Positions 7,020 through 12,701 of a stretch of DNA of 12,701 nucleotides are shown piece after piece; the first letter of the stretch is position 1; each line of letters opens with the position of its first letter. Source of the DNA: CAINVV01 sp037129695 (GTDB lineage: Bacteria > Bacteroidota > Bacteroidia > Bacteroidales > Prolixibacteraceae); the NCBI GenBank assembly GCA_037129695.1, contig JBAXUL010000107.1:1-12701 (forward strand), in the 5' to 3' direction. The notes under the pieces were generated by a model that made no database searches, was not told the origin of the DNA, and worked only from the letters and a program-made list of their open reading frames with translations. Position numbers and translations under genes: made by a program.

Positions 7020-8483
7020 TTATATAAATGTTTCAATTTTTTGAATCCCATTGCGGTTAAATACAACCCGGTATCTTTTATAGTCCCAATCTTCTGCCTC
7101 TTTGGCTTGTAAGATCAGGTTGAGATAGTAAATTTTCTCGCCGGGAACTATTTTGAATCCATCCTGTTCATCCGGATAATAGAGTGGAAATTCTGCATTA
7201 TCCATCTTCTGGATAAAATTGGAGATATTCACCCTGAAAATTTCATTGACACCCGCAACAGGATATTCGCTGTTGGCATCTATGCTTTCCCTGTTCAACT
7301 GCATTAAGGTACGATAGAGGATGATCCGTTCACTGCTGGCGCGGTTGTTGGCTTCCAGAATGGATGATCGATCCCTCATTTTGACAATTTCAAATGGTAT
7401 ATTCCGTTCAGAAATAAAATCCATGCTCTCTCTAATCCACCCAATTTCATTGTCGTGGGTGCTGATATTGATCTTATGGTCGAAGTATCTCTTGTTTAAT
7501 TTGTGGGCGAAATAGAACCGTGCCAGCTCCTTGATTCTGTCTTTCAACATGTAGCTGACAACGAGTGCTACAAACATGGGCATGGTGAAGTTGCCATATT
7601 TTTGCTGAAAGGAGAAGGCGATAAATGTGGCAAAAATCATGGATAATCCGGCAGCGATACTAAACAGAATCTGCTCGACCCAAACTCCGTCTTTTCGCTT
7701 TTTTACATCAAGGAAAAGATTGCTCTCTGCATATTTTTTGAGCATGCTTTGTCTGAAAACCAGCTCCTGGTTATTGGTCTTGTTGTTCTTTTCCACCACC
7801 AGATATCCTTTCTCTTTTTTATAGGCAATTTCAGCATTGATCAGTGCCTGAAGTTCTCCCTTCATCTGTTGGTAGTTGTGAGGGTGACTCTTTTTCAACA
7901 TTTGAATCAGGCGGAAAGTGTGAAATTCAATCAGGTTTGACATAAATTCATCTCCGAACAGGTAGTAATCAAGCAACCCATTTGAGATGGAAGGTGCATT
8001 GATAATAAGTCTTAAAGAACGGTAGTAAGAGGCTATCTTTTCAATATTTGTGAGGTAGGACTGGATCAGAAAATCACGGTCGCTGTCCAGTTTGCTGCTG
8101 ATCGCATGCGAAACTTCATCCCTGAGTGAACTCTTCAGAATCGACAAAAACATCTTCAGTTCGTACTCATAATTGGCTTTATTGGTTCTGGTCGGAGCCG
8201 CCGATAAGGTATTGAATGATTTCTCCAGAGAACTGAACGGTGGAACCGACTGGTCTGCAATATTCCTCAACAGGTAGGATGGTGTTATCAATCGGATGTG
8301 CGAGGTCAGATCCCTGTAGAAATTATCTTTTGTATAGGTAAACCTGTTTATATCCAAGCTATTGGGGATAAAAATCCAGATATTGAAAGCGAAGTCATTG
8401 ATCTTTTGCTTTTTCCTTGCAACGAATCCGACTTTCAATTCAACTGAAAACTGGTCATGAATTTTAACATTTTCATCTATCAT
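7020..8483 (-). CDS. Uncharacterised two-TM membrane protein
   Basis: 487 residues; no named family recognised. Seen: an N-terminal soluble part (1-265) with a compact aromatic/proline block around 37-70 (IFIPNSLDINRFTY, then FYRDL and RLITPSYLLR) that looks like a conserved core; an alpha-helical stretch at 105-225; a basic segment KKRKDG (261-266); then two adjacent membrane segments at about 269-292 and 298-315 joined by a short loop (QQKYGNF), forming a hairpin; then a C-terminal soluble part (316-487) rich in charged residues with no catalytic motif noticed. Both large flanks should be on the same side of the membrane, and the basic residues bordering the hairpin suggest the cytoplasm. 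It starts 39 bp after the transporter gene, so it is probably the last gene of the kinase-transporter unit. A role as partner or regulator of the transporter is inference. Confidence 0.85.
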   Translation of the reverse strand: MIDENVKIHDQFSVELKVGFVARKKQKINDFAFNIWIFIPNSLDINRFTYTKDNFYRDLTSHIRLITPSYLLRNIADQSVPPFSSLEKSFNTLSAAPTRTNKANYEYELKMFLSILKSSLRDEVSHAISSKLDSDRDFLIQSYLTNIEKIASYYRSLRLIINAPSISNGLLDYYLFGDEFMSNLIEFHTFRLIQMLKKSHPHNYQQMKGELQALINAEIAYKKEKGYLVVEKNNKTNNQELVFRQSMLKKYAESNLFLDVKKRKDGVWVEQILFSIAAGLSMIFATFIAFSFQQKYGNFTMPMFVALVVSYMLKDRIKELARFYFAHKLNKRYFDHKINISTHDNEIGWIRESMDFISERNIPFEIVKMRDRSSILEANNRASSERIILYRTLMQLNRESIDANSEYPVAGVNEIFRVNISNFIQKMDNAEFPLYYPDEQDGFKIVPGEKIYYLNLILQAKEAEDWDYKRYRVVFNRNGIQKIETFI

Positions 8484-8522
8484 ACCCTTACGTTTTGGAA
8501 ATTATATGGTTGAACTAAAGGA

Positions 8523-10154
8523 TCAGAAAAATACTCCATTGGGAGTGTAACCCAGAAACCTTAAGTAGGTTTCCCCGTAGATAATCATTGATAGCCAGCT
8601 AATTACCAACATGATAAATCCGTATTTGAAAGTATCGCTCCAGCTGTAATGGCCAGTTGTATAAAGCAAGGCAGCCGGTTTGCTATTGAAAGGCAAAACA
8701 TAGACATGTTCTATGAGCAATGCAACAGGAAAGGCGAGACTGAGGATTGGAAGTTTGAATTTCTGTGCGACCCCAATGGCAATCGGAATGAATATCAATG
8801 CCCGCATCGTTTTTGATTCAAAGAATATGGCAGAGAATATCATGGCAAAAGTGAGGCCGCAATAGAGCATCCAAAACGGGGTCGCAGCGGTGATCCCAAA
8901 ATGAGAGAAAAGGGCATCGACAATGGTTGAGGCCAAATTCGTAGCTTCAAGTCCGGCTCCGAGTGTGTATGCTCCTGCCGAGAAAAGTAAAAGATGCCAA
9001 GGTATATCAACGTCGTTCCACTTTACAACACCAATTCCCGGTAAGAGCGCAACAAATGCACCCATGAATGCAACAGCCGTCTGAGAAATGCCATGCTGCT
9101 TATCGGTCGCCCATAAAGCCACCACAGCTACGAAAATGGCTATCGACTTGAATTCGTTCACACTCATTTTACCAAGAAGCCTGTACTCCTGCTTAAGTCT
9201 GTCTATACCGCCTTCTATCTGTGGCACTTGTTCCTCTTTTTTCATAGGGAACAGAAGTTTGGTGCCTACAAACCAACCAATCAGAATCAAAGTAATGGCC
9301 AGGGGGAAAGCTGCAATGAACCAATCCTGGAAACTGAAGATCGACCAGCCCATGGCACCGGCTATCATCGAACCTGCCAGTAAATTGGCTCCTGATCCGG
9401 TAATAAAACCGCTGGCGCCTATGTTGATTTGAAAGAGATTCTGCAGCACGATGTTACGCCCGAAATTGTTCCGGCTGCCGGGTTTCGCACCATAAATGGC
9501 GGCAATTACCATGAAAATAGGTAGCAAGATGGTTGCTTTGGCGGTGGTTGCCGAAATAAATATCGATAGTACAACATTGATTACGATGAAGCTGAAAAAG
9601 ATACCTGTCGCATTCTTGCCGAAACGGATAACAAACCAGAGTGCAAACCGCTTGGCCACTTTGGTGCTGACCAGCATGCTTGCCAGGATAAAAGAGAGGA
9701 TATTCAGCCACATCACCGGATGTCCGAGTTGCGCATAGGCATTTTTCTCGGTAGTCACCCCTGTCAGAACCATGGCAATGATTACGAAGAAGGAGGTGAG
9801 GTAATTGGGGATTGCCTCCGTAACCCACAAAATGATGGCTGTTAAGAAAATAGCCAGCATCGCGTAGTTGATGCGTAAAAATTTGTCTGTACCCAATGCA
9901 TGAAACCGTTCCAGGGCATCTCCCTTTAGTGCGGCATGGTCTATGAAATCAAGAAAGGCGAAATCAGAAAAATAGTAAATCAGGATAAAGAGAAATGTGG
10001 CAATAGGAACGCCAAGCAAAGCCATCCATTTTTCAAAACCGCTTTTATGAACTTTCGGAAGTTTTTCAATTCGGTAATTGTTCATGTCCAGCACATCCGG
10101 AGAGAACTCTGTCAAACCTTTGTCCTTGTTCTCCGTATCTTCCTGATTAATCAT
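8523..10154 (-). CDS. DASS/SLC13-type anion transporter homologue with altered SNT motifs
   Basis: 543 residues with about eleven or more hydrophobic segments. An unusually hydrophilic N-terminus (1-40) precedes the first. Seen: the DASS/SLC13 signature LWVTEAIPNYLTS at 109-121; repeat 1 block ISATTAKATILLPI (200-213) followed by GSGANLLAG (253-261); repeat 2 block FESKTMRALIFIPI (445-458) followed by FNSKPAALLYTTGHYS (489-504). In characterised members, which import dicarboxylates, citrate or sulfate with sodium, both blocks carry Ser-Asn-Thr; aligned on the LLPI/IPI ends, these read Ala-Thr-Thr and Ser-Lys-Thr here, with Lys206 and Arg451 also added. Fold assignment is firm but substrate and ion coupling may differ. 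Its ATG overlaps the stop of the upstream kinase gene (TAATG), implying translational coupling. Confidence 0.9.
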   Translation of the reverse strand: MINQEDTENKDKGLTEFSPDVLDMNNYRIEKLPKVHKSGFEKWMALLGVPIATFLFILIYYFSDFAFLDFIDHAALKGDALERFHALGTDKFLRINYAMLAIFLTAIILWVTEAIPNYLTSFFVIIAMVLTGVTTEKNAYAQLGHPVMWLNILSFILASMLVSTKVAKRFALWFVIRFGKNATGIFFSFIVINVVLSIFISATTAKATILLPIFMVIAAIYGAKPGSRNNFGRNIVLQNLFQINIGASGFITGSGANLLAGSMIAGAMGWSIFSFQDWFIAAFPLAITLILIGWFVGTKLLFPMKKEEQVPQIEGGIDRLKQEYRLLGKMSVNEFKSIAIFVAVVALWATDKQHGISQTAVAFMGAFVALLPGIGVVKWNDVDIPWHLLLFSAGAYTLGAGLEATNLASTIVDALFSHFGITAATPFWMLYCGLTFAMIFSAIFFESKTMRALIFIPIAIGVAQKFKLPILSLAFPVALLIEHVYVLPFNSKPAALLYTTGHYSWSDTFKYGFIMLVISWLSMIIYGETYLRFLGYTPNGVFF

Positions 10155-11323
10155 TATCTCAAATTTTTAAATCCTTGTTCAATTTCTGCCGACATTCGCT
10201 CAAAAACAACCTCAAAGGGATCCTCCCCATTGACAATGGCAACGTCATGGATATCCTTGTACTTATCCAGAACAGGAATTGTTTTTTGTTCGTGATCTTT
10301 CAATCTCCTGACAATTTTTTCAGTACTGGTGTCATAAGGCTTGCAATGACTGGTTTTGCTGCGGTTGCTGAGCCTGGAAATCAATTCGAGCGTACTGACT
10401 TGAATGTCAATGATTTTGCAAATAGATGAATTATGCTTCTTCAATATACCGTCTAAAATGTATGATTGAACCAATGTTCTCGGAAATCCCTTAAAAATGA
10501 AACCCTTAACGGTTTTGGAATTTTTGATTTTCTTCAGAATAAGAGGTACGACGATTTCATCGGGGACCAATTCTCCATTCTCGTATATTTGCGTAATTTT
10601 TTTACCCAATTCGGTGCCCTCGTCTATCTCTTCTTCCAGCATTCTACCCGTTGAAATATATTCGAGACCATATTTTTTTGAAAGTTCCATCCCCTGCGAT
10701 CCCCTCCCACAGCCGGGATAGCCAAAAATGACCACATTCATCAACTTCTTGCTCAGTTCCTTGTTGATGATTTCTTCAATTTGCGAGGTTACTTCAGCTA
10801 TTTCCTTGTTTCCATCAATGGAGACATAGTTTCCTTTTTCCTTATAAAAGTTAAGTACGGGCAAGGTCTTTTCTTCGTATTCCTTCAGCCTGTTTCGGAT
10901 GATAAGTTCATTGTCGTCGAGCCTTCCTGAAGTAAGCCCCCTGTTGAGAAGCCGTGAAACCGATTCATCTTCGGGCACTTCAATGCTAATAAGACAATTA
11001 AGCGAAGTGTTTAACTTAATCATCAGACCTTCAAGTATGTATGCCTGGATGTTGGTTCGCGGAAAACCATCAAAAAGAAAACCATTGGCCTGTGGATTAT
11101 CCTTGATCGTTTTTTCAAGAATCTGAACGATGATTTCATCCGAAACAAGTTTACCTGCCGCGATGATACTTTTTGCTTCGAGGCCAAGTTTGGTCTCTTC
11201 AGCAAGTTCCTTACGCAACAAATCGCCGGTAGAAATGTAGAACAGATCATATTTTTCAATGAGAAAGGCAGATTGTGTGCCTTTCCCTGCACCGGGAGGA
11301 CCAAACAATGCAATGTTTATCAT
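10154..11323 (-). CDS. Tandem adenylate-kinase-like protein, second domain degenerate
   Basis: 389 residues in one continuous frame, made of two short-LID adenylate kinase domains (about 1-190 and 195-389). Domain 1 keeps the P-loop GPPGAGKGTQ (8-17), AMP-site STGDLLR (31-37), GFLFDGFPRT (81-90), LID GRLDD (133-137) and Arg145, so it should phosphorylate AMP or another nucleoside monophosphate with ATP. Domain 2 has matching blocks but GYPGCGRGSQ (201-210; Lys14 becomes Arg207), STGRMLE (224-230; AMP-binding Arg37 becomes Glu230), GFIFKGFPRT (274-283; Asp85 becomes Lys278), and no GRxDD. It is probably inactive and regulatory or structural. Ordinary bacterial Adk is 190-220 residues, so this is a duplication-fusion, not the usual housekeeping copy. 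It is first in a unit with the transporter, whose ATG overlaps its stop. A P-loop kinase of other specificity is the alternative. Confidence 0.88.
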   Translation of the reverse strand: MINIALFGPPGAGKGTQSAFLIEKYDLFYISTGDLLRKELAEETKLGLEAKSIIAAGKLVSDEIIVQILEKTIKDNPQANGFLFDGFPRTNIQAYILEGLMIKLNTSLNCLISIEVPEDESVSRLLNRGLTSGRLDDNELIIRNRLKEYEEKTLPVLNFYKEKGNYVSIDGNKEIAEVTSQIEEIINKELSKKLMNVVIFGYPGCGRGSQGMELSKKYGLEYISTGRMLEEEIDEGTELGKKITQIYENGELVPDEIVVPLILKKIKNSKTVKGFIFKGFPRTLVQSYILDGILKKHNSSICKIIDIQVSTLELISRLSNRSKTSHCKPYDTSTEKIVRRLKDHEQKTIPVLDKYKDIHDVAIVNGEDPFEVVFERMSAEIEQGFKNLR

Positions 11324-11389
11324 GCTGGATTATTAAGTGACGGGAATAGAATGAATACTGTTGAATAATAAACTGAAAAGCAAATGAAG

Positions 11390-11437
11390 CTCATTTACAG
11401 CCAGCACTCACTGATTCAAAGGGTTGCTGTAAATGAG
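11390..11437 (-). repeat. Perfect 12-bp inverted repeat between CYTH and kinase genes
   Basis: CTCATTTACAGC at 11390-11401 is the exact reverse complement of 11426-11437, separated by 24 nt. In minus-strand transcripts it lies 54 nt beyond the CYTH stop and 67 nt before the kinase start. After it the RNA is only loosely U-rich (CUUCAUUUGCUUUUC), and the loop is long, so it could be a weak terminator, an RNA-stability hairpin, or a leader structure or operator for the kinase-transporter unit. The rest of the 167-bp gap (11324-11490) shows no gene and no exact TAnnTTTG box. Confidence 0.6.
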
Positions 11438-11490
11438 ACTCCTGTAATTTGGTTACTTCATGCCTGCCATTTGACTGAATGACTTTCTTT

Positions 11491-11961
11491 TCACCATTTG
11501 GTATATGGAGTTTTCATTAACATTGAGTTGTAGTATTTTACATCTCCTGTTACCTCCAAACCTATCCATGAAGGTTTGATGAATGATTCTTCTTCACTGG
11601 TAAGTTCGACTTCCGCTACGACAAGTCCTTGATTTTCGCCATAAAATTCATCCACCTCAAAAGTGTGTATCCCTGAAGTTACTTCGTACCGGGTTTTGTC
11701 TATCACCCCCGGCTCACATATTTTCAATAGTTCATCCACTTCGCCTACCGTGATCTCTTTTTCCCATTCATACCTGGAGGCACCAGAAGCGCTGCCAATC
11801 CCTTTGATGGTAATATAACCCTTATCTCCCTTGATCCTCACACGTACCGTGCGTTCCGGAAGGGAAGAAAGATATCCTTGTGTGATTCGTGTCGATTTGG
11901 AGGCAACAGCCTTGAAATCATCACCAAGGACTAAAAATTTACGTTCTATTTCTTGCGCCAT
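11491..11961 (-). CDS. CYTH domain protein, probable triphosphate-tunnel inorganic triphosphatase
   Basis: 156 residues from the ATG at 11961; an in-frame ATG at 11994 would overlap the upstream gene by 28 bp and push the signature away from the N-terminus, so it is rejected. Seen: the CYTH signature EIERK at residues 4-8; RVRIK at 40-44; ITIKG at 50-54; RYEWEKEI at 63-70; KTRYEV at 89-94; FEVDEF at 101-106; AEVEL at 116-120. These alternating Glu and Arg/Lys residues line the eight-stranded tunnel that binds triphosphate with divalent metal. Short single-domain bacterial members of this size characterised elsewhere hydrolyse inorganic tripolyphosphate; some relatives are class IV adenylate cyclases, and activity here is not proven. 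Cytoplasmic. The ATG is 5 bp after the preceding gene's stop, so the two are probably translated together. Confidence 0.9.
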   Translation of the reverse strand: MAQEIERKFLVLGDDFKAVASKSTRITQGYLSSLPERTVRVRIKGDKGYITIKGIGSASGASRYEWEKEITVGEVDELLKICEPGVIDKTRYEVTSGIHTFEVDEFYGENQGLVVAEVELTSEEESFIKPSWIGLEVTGDVKYYNSMLMKTPYTKW

Positions 11962-11966
11962 GATAA

Positions 11967-12608
11967 TTAGTTTGCCAAAGGTTTGTTGATCCATCCAATA
12001 ACTCTTTTTATTGCCTGCAGGTAGTTGATATTCTCGACTCCTGCAAGGCCTACCTCCCTCATCGTTTTCTTAATGTCTTCAACTTCTGTAGATTCAGAGT
12101 TAATGGTTACCACCCTTGCTCCGTTGAAGAGACATTCGCCATATTCGCAAATGGTATTGTTGACCATATACCCGAAACGTTGCTTGTGAACTTTTACCGC
12201 CTGCAGGTCCGGATGCTTATCAATCATTGCCAGGAATTCCTCAAACAAATAGATTTCTTTGTGGAGTTCAGGCATCTCGACCATGAATGCAGGAAAGACC
12301 TCTTCAACGAGAATTTTCCTTGATATTGGAAATTCGGCTTTCATCAACGGGTTCCATTGTTCCAGTCCATCTACATTTTGCACAAATGTTTTGATATCCA
12401 TCAATCCATCCCTGACTTTGGTGTTGTTGATATCGTTGGTTCTTGATAAGATATAGATCTCATCCGAGTATCTTTCCCAAACCTTTTCAGGAATTGGTGA
12501 AGAGAAGCGCGCCATCCTTTTGGCTGCATTGTCAAAATTCTGTCCGAAGGATCTGAATTCGAACCTCGGTTTTGAAATTTCACCCACTTTTAGTTCTTCT
12601 TGTGCCAT
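11967..12608 (-). CDS. Uncharacterised protein, possible divergent triphosphate-tunnel relative
   Basis: 213 residues, not assigned to a named family. No signal peptide or membrane segment is seen. Conserved-looking blocks are RFEFRSFG (15-22), IYILSRTNDINNTKVRDGLMDIK (about 51-73), GLEQWNPLMKAEFPI (80-94) and a C-terminal part with ICEYGECLFNGARVVTI. The order of an N-terminal Glu-containing strand, a Lys/Arg strand leading to DIK, and late Glu-containing strands resembles a CYTH tunnel protein, and it directly precedes a real CYTH gene (5-bp gap). That relationship is inference; the true ExExK signature is absent. It starts 13 bp after the stop of the gene cut by the right edge, so all three are likely in one unit. 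Confidence 0.7.
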   Translation of the reverse strand: MAQEELKVGEISKPRFEFRSFGQNFDNAAKRMARFSSPIPEKVWERYSDEIYILSRTNDINNTKVRDGLMDIKTFVQNVDGLEQWNPLMKAEFPISRKILVEEVFPAFMVEMPELHKEIYLFEEFLAMIDKHPDLQAVKVHKQRFGYMVNNTICEYGECLFNGARVVTINSESTEVEDIKKTMREVGLAGVENINYLQAIKRVIGWINKPLAN

Positions 12609-12621
12609 AATTAATATCGAT

Positions 12622-12701
12622 TTAATTGTTTATTTGAAATTTATATAGGGTTCCCTCCTGATCGCTGACGATATAAAGGAGATGGCTTTCTGAATCGAGC
12701 G
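12622..12701 (-). CDS. C-terminal end of an unidentified protein, cut by window edge
   Basis: One minus-strand frame stays open from the edge to a TAA at 12622-12624, giving 25 residues that include HLLYIVSDQEGTLYKF and end in QINN. The pattern of a beta strand, then SDxxGxLY, looks like the last blade of a beta-propeller such as SdiA-regulated or SMP-30-like proteins, but the piece is too short to assign. The 13-bp gap to the next start fits an operon. The other two minus frames also reach stops nearby, so the frame choice rests on residue pattern and spacing. Confidence 0.4.
   Translation of the reverse strand, partial: LDSESHLLYIVSDQEGTLYKFQINN

Noticed and set aside
9088..9828. Plus- and minus-strand open frames of 80-124 codons inside the transporter gene
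   Set aside because: They lie in shadow frames of a clear 543-residue membrane protein and show no domain or start context of their own.
10154..11323. Two separate adenylate kinase genes or a frameshifted duplicate
   Set aside because: The frame is continuous through the junction near residue 190-196 with no stop; an internal ATG (Met195) exists but there is no sign of a break.
11962..11994. Upstream ATG for the CYTH gene
   Set aside because: It would overlap the preceding gene and add 11 residues before the EIERK signature, which normally sits at the extreme N-terminus; the ATG at 11961 fits the 5-bp gap.

Overview
The window looks like chromosomal DNA from a member of the Bacteroidota. 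Evidence: moderate GC by eye, almost no Shine-Dalgarno sequences before clear starts, one exact Bacteroidota-type -7 element (TAnnTTTG) before a sugar-nucleotide gene, and a short-LID adenylate kinase type common in that phylum. Genus cannot be decided from the sequence. Nearly everything is on the minus strand; the single clear plus-strand gene is a metallophosphoesterase.

Layout from left to right. The left edge cuts an aldose 1-epimerase (galM, minus). It is divergent from a PPP-like metallophosphoesterase (plus), with about 290 bp between them. The phosphoesterase converges on guaA (GMP synthase, minus) across a perfect 11-bp-stem terminator. Right of guaA, behind a large palindromic terminator, lies a compact minus-strand unit: dTDP-4-dehydrorhamnose reductase (rfbD), then phosphohexomutase overlapping it by 14 bp, then a secreted DUF1080-type protein 12 bp later. 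A promoter-like element precedes rfbD. Further right is a second minus-strand cluster: a double adenylate-kinase-like protein, a DASS/SLC13-type transporter coupled to it by a TAATG stop/start overlap, and a 487-residue two-TM protein of unknown function. Upstream of that cluster, across 167 bp carrying a perfect 12-bp inverted repeat, come a CYTH (triphosphate tunnel) protein and a 213-residue protein that may be a divergent relative of it. The right edge holds the C-terminal end of another minus-strand reading frame.

The left half is ordinary metabolism: hexose anomer interconversion, hexose-phosphate isomerisation, deoxysugar nucleotide synthesis, GMP synthesis. The right half (about 7.0-12.6 kb) is the part worth attention. 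It joins a kinase whose second half has lost its key residues, an anion-transporter-like protein whose two SNT signature motifs are both altered, an unknown membrane protein, and two proteins of possible triphosphate-tunnel type. This may be a nucleotide- or phosphate-linked transport module, but function is inference only. No RNA genes, CRISPR arrays, insertion sequences or phage genes were seen.
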